Below are positions 20,900 to 32,600 of a stretch of 64,000 nt of DNA, one piece after another. Each line of letters begins with the position of its first letter. Positions within the stretch are counted from its first letter, which is position 1. The position numbers and the translations under genes were made by a program. A model generated the notes under the pieces. That model did not search any database. It had not been told where the DNA came from and saw only the letters and a list, made by a program, of their open reading frames with translations. This stretch comes from Dimorphilus gyrociliatus (taxonomy: Eukaryota; Annelida; Polychaeta; Dinophilidae). The stretch is taken from assembly GCA_904063045.1 (NCBI GenBank), contig CAJFCJ010000019.1:3354684-3418683 (forward strand), given 5' to 3'.

Positions 20900-23615
20900 T
20901 TATAACTCATATGATCCGCTGGCAATTAAAACGGCAATGTTCGAACACATAATTGATACCGAATTAATTAAATTTGAAATGTTTCTTTCGTTGTCTATCG
21001 ACTGGCAAATAAATTCCAAATATGAAAAATATGCACGAGAATTTTCAAACGTTAGAAATCTTTTTGCAGCTTGTCGACAGGACAAATATTCAGAGTATAC
21101 TGTTAAATGAACTTGCTTAAATCCAACTGGTCGACTCTGGCAGTAGATTTGAAAGAACTCTACAACTTTATCATCTTTAAGAAATACTGAGCAACTTTCA
21201 AGTGTTGAGTTTTGAGCTAATTGCCATGCTAGTGCTATACAATCAATTTTAACTTCTTTTTCAGTATAGTTGAAAGATTGAAGGCTGGTAAAATCGTTAA
21301 ATGCATTTTCAACATTATAAAAAACATCTTCCTGTCTGAATGGTGTAATTTTAAAGAATTGAATAGTTGAATTTTTTGGTAGAAACAATGAATTATCAGT
21401 TAATTTTACAATATTCGTCGTTAATTCTTTCAAATTAGATTGTTTTGAGATTGTTTGAAAAAATTCACTAATATTACGGGATGTTTGAAATTTAACAACG
21501 AAAATTAAGCGTAGAAGATTATCCAATATATCCTCATTCTTATAATTATATTCAACATTTGGATTTCTATCGTCGTATATTAGAAAATTTCGAAATTCAG
21601 CACTTTCCAATGTAGAAGAATTAAGAAATTTTTCTATAATAGAAAAAGGCACTTCCTCAAATCCTTCAATTAGGCCAATATGGTGTAAACGTCCAACAAG
21701 ACTTGGTAAATTTAATAATAAATCTTGTACATTAACGAATTTATTACAAACTCCTAAAGTTAAAGATGTTAATCCAGACCAATTGTTAAAGTAATTCGTA
21801 AGACTAATAGGAAACTCCGTTTCTATTAATAGTTTTGTCTTTCAAGTAACAAACTTATACTATAACAATATATGGAATGATAAAAACAAACAAACAGAAT
21901 TAAAGAATTATAGAAACATTTATAGCTAACCTTAATGTATTTTTGTTTTTTTATAAATGTTATATTATTATTAATTTTGACCCAAAAAATATTGAAATGA
22001 ACCATATATATATTCTACTTAATGATCTTTTTAATAGATAAATTATTGGTTGCTGTTTTTTCTTTTTTCTTTTTTTTTTGATTAATACAAATTATTTAAA
22101 ATGAATAAAAAAAAGAGAGAATTCTTACTGAAGCAGCAACCGAATGACCATTCCATCTTTTATGTAATGAATCCAAAACGTGAAAGAAATAGACGAAATT
22201 TCTACGCCGCTTTCAAAATTACTCAACTACGTTTTTTTTTTTTTTAAATGTTACCATTGCGTACTCTATCCAAAAATGTTGTCAGATTATCTCTGATTGG
22301 TTGAAGCGTTTGATTTATCAGTGCCAATGATCACGTGATTCCAAGAGTTTAAAGAACTCAATCAGTTGAGATAGTTACTCAAATCGAGAGGCCAAAATAT
22401 CTAGGGTATTGAAGACAACACAAAGATAAATACAAACAATAAACTTTTCCTTTTTTTTTTTTAAATTTACATTTAAAAAATCAAGTTCAGCGCTTGTTCT
22501 TTTGTTTCTTTTTTTCCCTCGTATGGAATAAACTCTCCAATTTACGTATCTATTTATAAAACAAGATTAATTTTCCCTCTAATTATCTATACTAACGACT
22601 TTGAATTTTAAGAAATAAATATAGTTTGTTTACTGTGAAAGACAAAATGCTGAGGTAGATCTTGTACAATTGATATTGAAAAATTTGGTATTCCTTTCAA
22701 AGGTAACATGAGATTACAATTGATACATATTAGAGACGTATTCTCCTTTCCGTCCGTAAGGGCAAAATCCATTAGATTTGTATTATTGTCTGATGGAAAA
22801 GTTATTTCATTACATGAATTACATTGCATTTCCATCTTAGACGATTCCCAAAATTCCATGGAACAAAATTGGGTAATAGTTGAAAATGCCGATATCTGTG
22901 ATCTGGTTCTAATGGAATCAGAAATATCTAAATTTTTTAATTTAACTGATATTCTTTTAAAATTTTCAAAAGTTTTAATAATTTCAAGAATTTTTAATAA
23001 TTTTATCATATCATTTTCCTGTTTTAATTCAACAATAGAATACTCTAATTGAATTTGAAGTGAAGTGAATATATATTGATTTTCAAATTTCAATAACCAA
23101 TCACTTTTGGATTTAGTTAATACTAAATATTTTGTAAAATTAGCAAAAGTTTGTAAGACTTTTTCAAATTCAGGTAAAATTGATAATTTTGACTGGCTAA
23201 GGAGCTCTGTCTTCGAATACAATTCAAATTTCTTATTTAAACTATAAAAGATGACAGTTTCCAAAACACCATACTTTAATCGTTTGCAATCTTCATGTTT
23301 TCTATATAATGCTTCAAAAAGTTCGGAAGCAAATACTTCTTTGTAGCCATATTGATGTAATAGGCTTCTTTTTTCGTGAATTTTGAATTCAAAAGGTAAA
23401 ATCATCTGAAAATGTAATAAGTGCCCATACCAGACGTCATTTATGCTATTGAGGTGACAAAAGCTATTATCCTGTCGAAGTAAGTCGTAAGGAGATAAAT
23501 AGCGACTCAAATGTTCGAGAATAAGATCCGGTAATCCGTCTATAGCGTTGCATCTTTCAAAGTTATTTCCTACAAAATCAGAGCAAATTTCAAATAATTT
23601 CCTGAGAGAAGACAT
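20900..23615 (-). CDS. LRRC41-like elongin-BC/leucine-rich protein
   Basis: The N-terminal exon (22608-23615) starts MSSLRKLFEICSDFVGNNFE followed by GLPDLILEHLSRYLSPYDLL, matching LRRC41 (MUF1), whose N-terminus is LFELCGRAVSAH...LPGPILQSILPLL. It ends with FW...CNSCNE...CINCN, corresponding to the human FWQ...CRLCGE. The C-terminal part lies in exons near 22127-22215 (FVYFFHVLDSLHKRWNGHSV) and 20900-21841 (WSGLTSLTLGVCNKF and other weak leucine-rich repeats); these two exons join in phase 0. LRRC41 recruits elongin B/C and CUL5 as a substrate receptor. The junction between the N-terminal exon and the rest was not resolved, so this could be two genes, but the shared family supports one. Confidence 0.6.
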
Positions 23616-24066
23616 CGTTATTTACCAATCGGTTTCAATATAGGTTAGCGATAATAGGAAGTTGTATTGTATACATCACGTGGATGCCAGAAAAAACAAA
23701 TCGCTTATTTGAAATAAATAAGAAGTTAAACTATTTTTTTTTCAAGAAATGTTCATTCATTTTGAAGAAATATAAAATGTGTTCAATTTATGTAGGTCGC
23801 CATTTTAAAAAAGTAACATGGGTCAAAATCTGTTCCGTTTCTAAATCAAGAAAAGCACGTTTTTTCAAACTTTTAATAAAATGTACTGAAATTTAATTTG
23901 ATAAATAGACTATGAAAATTCTAAAAAACTTGATGAATAAATTTTCAATTTTCCAAAGAATGCTAAACGCAAAATTGGAAAAGATGTATTAAAGTAGATA
24001 AATATGATTCTCTAGTTTGGAATCGTAAAAAATATCTATTATGAAAGAAATCGGTTGTTAAGTAAA
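23616..24066. other. Intergenic region
   Basis: No gene recognised between the start of the LRRC41-like gene and the stop of the prominin gene. A short plus-strand open frame at 23684-23896 is Lys/Phe-rich and unsupported. Confidence 0.4.
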
Positions 24067-26511
24067 TTAACGGCGTGATAGATCTGGACTTTCATCTCCG
24101 GTTGGAGGAGTTAATAAGAGTAAATCTGTTTTCACTGTCTTTAGCGACTTTTTTTCATTTCTCCATTGTAATTTATTTGCGGCAGACTTTCTAGGTGAAT
24201 CGGAAACGTTATTAAGCTCCTTGTAACACTGAGAACTCTTCCCTTTTCTTCTATTTAGAACAACTAATGATGTAGTTGCACTAAAACTAAGTAACAGTAG
24301 CATAACAGCAATACCCATTGCCACCCAAAAAGCATTTAGGGCTTGTAGTATGTCTGTGCATCCAAAAGTAAACAACTCTTCTAGAGACGAGTATAGATGA
24401 CCACATCTACCCATATCATGAAAAATTAGATGCTTTAATGATTGTAAAGGGATTATCAGCTTTGCCATATTGTGGATTTTATAAATACCATCCACAGCCA
24501 TTCTATCCTGGAATGTTTTAATTTCTTCAATTCGAGCTTGAAAAAGATCACTAACACTGGAAATTAAATCGGAGACATTTCTTGATTCCCTTAGAATTTT
24601 TTTATATTGTACATTATTTAAGTTAGATACAATACTTTTCATATTTTTTATATCCCTTTTGTATAAATTTCTCACTGTCTTAATCTCATTATGTTTATAT
24701 AGAGTCTTGAAGCAAGTATGCCAACCTTCGGTCCAGTCCTTCATTCTCTTAATGTATCTCTTCCCCTTTGAAAATTTCTTTAAAGATGATTCAAATTCCT
24801 CAAATTGATGTTTTGACGGATAAATACTATGATTTTCCAAAGGTTTAATTGCTTTACCAAGATCACTATAGAGACTACCAATTTGATCTATTCGATCACC
24901 ATCGTTAAAGTAGTCTCTTAAATGTAACGCAGACTCTAGATTTAGGGCTTCGTAAATACTTACATTACTTTGACAGTTACTTAAAACATCAGTTACCGAA
25001 ATATTATACACAGGTGTTCCTTTCAAAAGTCTTTCGTTGACAACAGCATTAATGACATTACCCAAAGGTGTCCTCCCAATATCCGAAATTGACGGCTGAG
25101 CATATCTACAGACTTCTGTGTAAGTAATACCCCCAAATAAGAAGAGGAATACAACCATCCCTAAAGAAATACTGAACGCCACAATACCAAGACCAGTGCC
25201 AAGAACCAAGAATGAGCTGGCAACTTCAGCAGATGCATGCATTTTCCGAGGATGCTTTGGTCCGTAGAGGCAAGGCAGTATAAGGGCAACAGCGTAAATT
25301 ATGAGGATGATGTTTATAAGCAAACAGAGGCCAAGTGATAAACCGAAGCGAAAAAACTCATAATGTTGTATATTGTCACTCATTGGTTTTGTTGAAATAG
25401 CAACCAAAGTTCGATTAAGTGGCAAATCTCTTAATCGCGAAATCATCTCATCTATCAATTCTATTTTTTCTGCTCCAATATCAGCTTCTTGAATCAATTG
25501 TTTATGAGATTTGAATACAACTGTAAAATTGTTCATGAGATTATTTCTGTATTCATAAGCATCAGTAATTTTCCCCGATAATTTCTTCATAACATTTTCA
25601 ATAGTTTTAAAGATATTATCGTTGAAATTCTTTATCTCGTTTGCTAAATTTTTCGACTTTATCAATCTAGTACAAGCATTGTTATCTAATTGCTCAGCTA
25701 AAGATATATTCGGAAGATATTCTTGAAGTTTTTCGGATATATTATATACATAATGATAATCATGCTGATATTTCACGAAACTTTCTTGAATACTCTTTGT
25801 AAAATTTATAGCCAATTCATTTTGACGACTGATTTCACTTAAATCTGTTGAATTATTGAAAATTTCCTCAAAAGCTAAGTCTTTCAATTCCTTTTTGGCT
25901 TTGTAAGCTAATGAACGTGCTTTTGTTCTCAAATCCAGCATTTCCTTTATAATATTATCCCTATAATTTGCCATCCTCTTCAGATTCCTTATTGATTTGG
26001 ACAGCACACCGTTCGGTTCCGATACAGTTTCCGATAATATATCATTAGATGTGTAGGCAAAGAAGAGGCAGAAAAAAGTTCCTATAGTCAAAACTGCTAG
26101 TATAGAAGAGCACGCAATCCTCACAGTTCTATCTCTCGACTTTTCTCGGGGAGTATTATCTCTTCCGCACTTTCCTCTCGTTCGGCAGCAACATATAATC
26201 AAAAATGTTACAGGCACAACAATAGAAAGTACAAGGCATATCGATGACAGTGTTATATAACCTATAAAGTACTTTGCGACTTCAGACCAGTTTATGTCAT
26301 TTCCATTCTCAGAAGGAACTAGGCCTAACTTCTTGTAATAGTCTGAGATTATCTTCCGATGGATAAAGCCACAAATTTTTGTCGCACTATGGTATAAGTT
26401 ATGAACACCTTTCTCTAGAACATTTACATTTGTTTTGAATTGATCCGAACCGAAAAACTCACCCTCGGCCGTCCTCATTAAGTACCACAGTAATAAAGCT
26501 CTTAAGTACAT
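24067..26511 (-). CDS. Prominin-family pentaspan membrane glycoprotein, single exon
   Basis: One uninterrupted 814-codon frame. A short signal peptide (MYLRALLLWYLMRTAEG) is followed by an extracellular segment, TM1 near residues 82-108 (ICLVLSIVVPVTFLIICCC), a Cys-rich cytoplasmic turn (CCCRTRGKCGR), TM2 near 133-155, a large loop of about 230 aa with several N-x-S/T sites, TM3-TM4 near 388-460 (LCLLINIILIIYAVALILPC), a second large loop with scattered Cys, and TM5 near 735-760. Five TMs with two large loops is the prominin (CD133) layout. Prominins mark plasma-membrane protrusions, microvilli and cilia and bind cholesterol. The lack of introns is unusual beside intron-rich neighbours. Confidence 0.88.
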   Translation of the reverse strand: MYLRALLLWYLMRTAEGEFFGSDQFKTNVNVLEKGVHNLYHSATKICGFIHRKIISDYYKKLGLVPSENGNDINWSEVAKYFIGYITLSSICLVLSIVVPVTFLIICCCRTRGKCGRDNTPREKSRDRTVRIACSSILAVLTIGTFFCLFFAYTSNDILSETVSEPNGVLSKSIRNLKRMANYRDNIIKEMLDLRTKARSLAYKAKKELKDLAFEEIFNNSTDLSEISRQNELAINFTKSIQESFVKYQHDYHYVYNISEKLQEYLPNISLAEQLDNNACTRLIKSKNLANEIKNFNDNIFKTIENVMKKLSGKITDAYEYRNNLMNNFTVVFKSHKQLIQEADIGAEKIELIDEMISRLRDLPLNRTLVAISTKPMSDNIQHYEFFRFGLSLGLCLLINIILIIYAVALILPCLYGPKHPRKMHASAEVASSFLVLGTGLGIVAFSISLGMVVFLFLFGGITYTEVCRYAQPSISDIGRTPLGNVINAVVNERLLKGTPVYNISVTDVLSNCQSNVSIYEALNLESALHLRDYFNDGDRIDQIGSLYSDLGKAIKPLENHSIYPSKHQFEEFESSLKKFSKGKRYIKRMKDWTEGWHTCFKTLYKHNEIKTVRNLYKRDIKNMKSIVSNLNNVQYKKILRESRNVSDLISSVSDLFQARIEEIKTFQDRMAVDGIYKIHNMAKLIIPLQSLKHLIFHDMGRCGHLYSSLEELFTFGCTDILQALNAFWVAMGIAVMLLLLSFSATTSLVVLNRRKGKSSQCYKELNNVSDSPRKSAANKLQWRNEKKSLKTVKTDLLLLTPPTGDESPDLSRR

Positions 26512-27741
26512 TTATTTTTTGTTAATGTTGCGTTTCTTTCAACAAAAGTTAACAAAATACTGAGATTTACAAAAGCATGATCCGTAAAAGTAATACTCAG
26601 TGTTGAAAATTCCCAAAGACTATAATAAGACTTTAAAAATGTTCAGTTAATGATAATGAGGGTACGACGCAAGAGGCTAAGTTCACGGGTTGGTTAAAAT
26701 GTGAAAAGAAGGCCCGCTTAAAAAAAAGTAGTCCCAACTTTAGACAACAAAAGTTTTTGTCTTGAACACAGTAAATTATTGGCGCGAAAAAATTAATGAT
26801 CAAATTAAGAAATATTAATGATTAATTAGCTAAAAGTTTATTAAAAAGTTGATATTCCGATTAACCATTATCATATGTATCATATGCTTTAAACAAGTTT
26901 AAAAGACAGATTAAACTTTTTCGCTTTTTCTGCTTTCTTAAACAAGTAAAAAAATTGAAAAATTTTACGAATAAAATCAAAAAATATTGGAAGAAAAAAG
27001 ATAATTTTTTTTTATTAATTAATTAAAATGTTTAATAATAATGTTAATAGGCAAAAAATGAGCGTAAGAAAATTTTCTTCATCATAAATTATGACAACCA
27101 TGTTGTATAAACGTTGAGTAGTTTCAAAATTGGCCTTAAGAATTTTTTTATACATCATGTCACTGAGTTCAGGAATTGGGTTATTTTTTGGATCGTTTCT
27201 GAAATTTGGATATATATTTTCCATATATAATCTATTGCATAATATTGAATTTTATAAAAATGCATCTTTTAAACATAAATAAATATTTAAAACTAATTAT
27301 ATCTTTCTAACTTGTTTATGAAATTTAATAATTAATTATGAATAAATTATAAATCTCATTAAGCAAGATCTATATATAAATCCCGTATGTATTTTATCTT
27401 TTGCGCAAATCGTGCGATTGCATACGTTACTTAAAATTTTCGTTGTAAATTAACAAATAGGTATGTTAGCTATCAATTCCATTATATGGAGAGAGTACAG
27501 CTGTTCTCCAAACGTATCGTTGAATTCGGCATTGTATAAGATGATCACTTGCCTAATGATGCTGATATGTACTGCTAATGTTTAGATAAATAATGAAAAA
27601 TAACCTATATTAAATGTGTTAGCATCAATGTTGTCGTTGGACAATCTTTAACAGGAATTTCCCACTATTCAACAACTTTGTTATTTAATACTCTTCAGTT
27701 TCAATTGTTTATCTATTGTCACACAAAGTCCTCTTCAGAAA
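26512..27741. other. Intergenic region, prominin upstream and LDLa gene upstream
   Basis: About 1.2 kb with no supported gene. A 69-codon minus-strand frame at 27015-27224 (MENIYPNFRNDPKNN..., ending in a hydrophobic stretch LTLIFCLLTLLLNILI) is the only candidate and is weak. The prominin promoter should lie just above 26511. Confidence 0.4.
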
Positions 27742-28173
27742 ATGGCACAGAGAGGTAATGCTACATGTTCCGATACTCAAAATTCTTGCAATTCTACGAC
27801 AAAACCTTGGAGGGTAGTCTGCTTAAATGCTGGTCAAATATGCGATGGTGTCAGAGATTGCCTTTTGGGCTTCGACGAAAAAAATTGTACAGGTAAATTA
27901 TGCATTAAAATTTCGCGGAATTGGTAATCATGGACAAAAATTTTAACAGCGGATGACATTAAATCAAAAGCTCCGAAATATATTTTCTTCCTTTCGTTTG
28001 TTATCGTCGTTGTAGTATTACTTCTTCTAGCAGTTGTTTGGGGTTTTATAAGACATAGAAAACGACGAAGAACCGGATACAATAGCTTTACCGAGACTAC
28101 ATCATTATCAGAATCATCAAGAAAAGTAAAACGCAAAAGTGTATCTTTTAATTGTGATCCGTATACTACTTAA
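27742..28173 (+). CDS. Small single-pass protein with one LDL-receptor class A domain
   Basis: Two exons (27742-27892, 27950-28173) joined by a 57-nt intron give 124 aa. The N-terminal half is an LDLa module: CSDTQNSCNSTTKPWRVVC, LNAGQICDGVRDCLLGFDEKNC, with the CDGxxDCxxxxDExxC calcium-binding signature. A TM helix follows (IFFLSFVIVVVVLLLLAVVW), then a stop-transfer RHRKRRR and a 40-residue Ser/Thr/Lys-rich cytoplasmic tail. No signal peptide follows this ATG, so either an upstream signal exon was missed or it inserts by its TM alone. Ligand unknown. The spacing between the first cysteines is less regular than in classic LDLa repeats. Confidence 0.75.
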
Positions 28174-28347
28174 TCCATCTTATTTCTTATAATTTATTGC
28201 TATTCATAACTATTATCTAAATTATTTTTATAAGCAATTTCGTCTCAAATTTGTATGCAATTCATGATAGATATTCAATACTAATTAATGTATTACAAAT
28301 CGCACAAAACCATAATTTTTTAACAAAAATATTATAACATAATTTAA
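28174..28347. terminator. Convergent 3' ends of the LDLa gene and NAA10
   Basis: Only 174 bp separate two opposing stop codons, so both polyadenylation regions lie here. AT-rich; no single signal assigned. Confidence 0.35.
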
Positions 28348-29180
28348 TTATTTCTTTTTGTGTTTCGGGGATTCGTTCTTCGCACTTTTATTGCTTACAT
28401 CATTATCAACTGATTTACTGTAAAACAATTGAATTAGATAAATATTAGTCTTTTTAGATATTTAAAAACCTTTCATTGTTTTCTTCTGTTTTGCTTTCAT
28501 TTTCTTTCTGTTCTTCTTTCTTTGAGTTTATCTTTTAAAATTAAAATTGAACAATATATTTATGATGTAATTACATTACCTCAGATAAATCTCTTCTCAT
28601 TGCGTAAGCATCTTCTCCGTCGGCATAGTATTTTTGCTCTATTTCACTAATTGCAAATTTCAAAGTGTTTTGGTATAAATGAAGAGCAGCCCTATTACTT
28701 TTCCTAACATGCAGGGAGACATATTTAGCATTGAAGCATTCCACCATAGCTCTTGACGCTTGCTCCATCAATTTGTGAGCCAAACCTTGATGGATAGATT
28801 GCCATCGTTATCGACAAAGAATTTGCTATCAAATAAATTGAAAACTTACCTAATCTTCTGTACGATCTCTTGACGGCTAAAGATGTGATATGACCGTGAG
28901 GAACATCTTCTGGATCTTCTTCCATTTTAGCCAAGACATATCCGACAATGTTTCCGGACTCATCCTCAGCAACATAGGATAATTGGGGCCATGACAAACC
29001 GTGATACAAATAGTATTTCATCATATAGTTTTCAGGTAAACACAATAAATTACAGTGCTGCATATTAAGCAAATCGTCGGGCTGAAAACAAGTGAACCTG
29101 TATTATCGCTCAGGACAACCGGTATCAGTAGAATATTGGTATTTTGATTTAGAGCTTACCCTTGCGCATCTAATGTTCAT
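28348..29180 (-). CDS. NAA10: N-alpha-acetyltransferase 10, NatA catalytic subunit
   Basis: Five exons (29160-29180, 28850-29081, 28580-28785, 28470-28531, 28348-28417) give 196 aa; every junction keeps frame. The start [20 protein letters not shown] is almost identical to animal NAA10. The GNAT core is complete: [58 protein letters not shown] (acetyl-CoA-binding R-R-x-G-L-A) and [20 protein letters not shown]. The tail is short, charged and Lys-rich, shorter than the 235-aa human protein. With NAA15 it forms NatA, which acetylates Ser, Ala, Thr, Gly, Val and Cys N-termini after Met removal on ribosomes. Confidence 0.98.
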
Positions 29181-29649
29181 TTTTGTTATCTTGGTTCAAT
29201 TAAGTTGGTCAAAAATTTATAAATTGAATCAGGTCGAGATATTGTTTTTTTTTAATAGATTTCCGTCGTGATTCCAGAGTATAAAATAAACCGGAAGTTA
29301 TTTACTGTTGTTTTCGAACTTTTACAAAAATCTATTTAGCAGTGAGTTCTGAATTGGAATATATTAATCATTTCTGAAAAATTATTCTCACTCAAAAAAA
29401 AATATATTTTTTACGCGCTGATAGCAGACAGAACTATAAACTAGTTAAATTCACTGATCAGACTGTTTTCGTTTCAGTGATTTTTAGAATTTGCTGTGAA
29501 ATTGTTATATTTTTATACATTTTAAAAGGAGAATACATTCTTAATTGAGAAATTTGAAAAGAACTAAATGACATAGCTATAATATTGGATAACCAGCTGA
29601 TGTGTCCTGCTCTGAAGTGTAAGGAAGTGAAAGATAAATAAAACATACT
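29181..29649. promoter_or_regulatory. Head-to-head intergenic region NAA10/DNMBP
   Basis: 469 bp separate the divergent start codons. No recognisable specific element was assigned. Confidence 0.4.
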
Positions 29650-32600
29650 ATGGAGGGACAATACGTCGTGGCAATCTACGATTTTACAGAAGTCGAACCC
29701 GGGGAAATGGAAATTTATATGGGTGATGTACTTCTTATCACCAAACAAATTGATAATAATTGGTTAAAGGGTAAAATTAGGGGCAAAAGTGGAAACTTTC
29801 CTCGATCGTTTGTTCAAATGCTAAATATACCTACTAACTTGCCTAATGGACAAAAATTGTTCGCTTGTTGTACGGATTATCATGCCCAAACACCAGATGA
29901 TCTAACAATAATTAGAGGCGATGTTATTGTAGGAAAAAGTGCTATCGACGCAAATTGGTGGAGGGGTGAGAAGCAATTTGCGACTGGTGCGTTTCCTTTA
30001 TCTCATGTTTACGAATTGGATTCTAAAGATCTCGGTCCTGATGACAAAAAACAATCTTCAAATTCTATCGGTAAAGTTAGAGCAATAACTAATCTTAGTG
30101 CCCAATTAGACACTGAACTACCTTTAAGAAACGGTGAAATCATAGATGTAATCGAACAAATTGATGAATCTTTCTTGTACGGAAGAAACGATCAAGGCCA
30201 AGAGGGGCAATTTTTAATAAACTGTGTGGAAATTCTTGAAGGAAATATAAAGTTAGAAGATGAGAAAGAGAAAGAGACCAAGACCAAATGGTGGGAGAGT
30301 GAAGATAATGTAGAAACCAATCCTATTGTTATTAGAAAAGAGGATGAAATACCTTTTGAAGGATCATTAGTAAATAATGTAAAAATAACAAAGGAGTGTG
30401 AAAGTACAACAAATAGTCCGAGAGTGTCAAAAATTGAAAAGCAGCTGCAATCAAACTATGCTCAATCCATTTATCCTTTCATAGCTAGTCAAGAAGATGA
30501 GCTGTCGTTTAACGCAGGAGATATTCTATATTTAAATCGATACATAAATGAAGACTGGATTGAAGGACAGCTTGGCGGCTCAGTAGGGATATTTCCAGCT
30601 TCTTTTATAAAATTTATAGATCCACCTGAAAAAGATAAAACCAATGTTCAAGAGAATCTAAAGGTTCTATACCCTTACACTGCAACACTCTCGAATGAGC
30701 TGAGTGTTAAAGAGGATGAAATAGTAAAAGTCCTTGAACATTTTAATAATGATTGGTATGTTGTAGAAAATTATTTAGGTGAAACAGGACTTTGCCCAGT
30801 ATCTTATCTAGGATCTCTAACAGAAGAAAGAAAATTAGATGAATGTACAAGAAGTGGATCAAATAACAACCATGAATTAGCGATAAAACGCGAAGAGAGA
30901 GAAAGCTTTTTGAAAGAGTCAGTCTCCGTTTCGACAGAAAATATCACTTACAGAACTCGTCCAAAACCGGAAATAAAACCGAAACCTACAATTAAAAAAT
31001 CAAATGCAAGATTAAGTGCATCATTAGAAGATATTATTGCAAAAGAGATGGAAGCAGCTGCTGTAAATGACTCAACACCAAAACCTCCTCTATTACCTCC
31101 ACGAAAGTCACCACCTAACCGTTCCGGAGAGAATAAACCATCGAAATCTGTACCAACTAGACCAGCACCTCCTCGCCCTAATATTCCTGAAAGAAGAATT
31201 GAACCTAAACGCCCACCTCCAATCAGAAGATCTCCAGTTTCCGTCCAATCAGATGTAAATCAAGGCATGTATCTTTTAAAAAAAATATATATCCAGTATA
31301 AGAAAATTAAGACACCATTGTACAGAAATATTGAGAAGACCTAAATCTGAATCATTTTCATGTATGTTTTGAGATAGGCAATCTGTATATTGAAAAAATG
31401 TGTTTTTTTTATTATTATCTTATCTATCTTAGCTTATTTGTTCGCTATAGATTGGTCTATGATTTTCGCCTTTTTTCGAATAGATGTTTTTTCTTATTAT
31501 TTGGATAAGGGAACATATCTGAATGATTATTTATGGCTACTTGTAAGATTTGCTTAAATTCGTTTAATTCGTTATAGGAATTAAAGAGTTTGATAATTAA
31601 TTTATAAACATTAAGCATTATCTAATCGCCAAAATAATTTACGGTGTTTTTTTCTTTGATCATACACAGTTTGTTTTCTTTTTATCCTTCTTTAGGTGGT
31701 AAAAGTGTATTTTATTCTCCTGCTGAAGTTCTCACTGATGCAAAATCCGAATTAATTGCCGATACTGAAAAAAAGCTGGAAGCTTTTGATCGTGATATTG
31801 CGGTAAGTAGTTTGACCGGAGGCCATTTTTTATTTTATAAATGCTTTTACTTTTTGATTAGGAGTATACGGCTAAATTAAGAAACGATGGAGAAGATAAA
31901 GAATCTTTAGAAGAAATTCTTCGAGCTACAAGAGAAGATAGAGAAATACTTTTACAGTCCCTTTATGATCTAGATCCTCAACGAAAGATTAAAGATGAAA
32001 TCTTACAGAAGAAAAAGTATACAAGAGAAAAAGCTATTGAGGAACTCGTTCATACAGAAAAAAATTACCTGAGAGATATCAGAATTACATATGAATGTTT
32101 AAGTGAAAACCGTCAGAGTTCAGGAACAAAGATAATTGATATTGATTTCTTGATGGGAAATTTAGATAAAGTTGTTGAAGTTTCATCTCAAATGAGTGAC
32201 AGCTTAGAAATAGAGTTCAAGAAGGACTTTGAATATCAACGTATCGGTTATGTTTTTACAAGATTAGAAAAAGATCTAAGAACAGTTTATACTGAAAACT
32301 GTACAAATCACGAAAATGTCATAATGTTATTAGAGAAATACGGGAATGAACCGTCTTCCAAAGCAATTCTTGCCGATTTGCAAAAAATAATGTCAAATCA
32401 TCCAATGGCTGATCCTTCAACTTTATATACATTATCCTCAGTGCTGGCTAAACCATTTCAAAGGATTCTTAAATATAAACTACTTTTGGGAAATATTCTG
32501 ACATCTACGGAAAAAACCCATTGTGATTTTCAAGGTCTGCTCGATTCAATAGAGGTAATGTCTGGAATAACTACTGATATCAATGAAAAGAAAAGAGGAA

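Noticed and set aside
27015-27224. 69-codon minus-strand frame with a hydrophobic C-terminus.
   Set aside because: Could be a small membrane protein but has no support beyond one AT-rich hydrophobic stretch.
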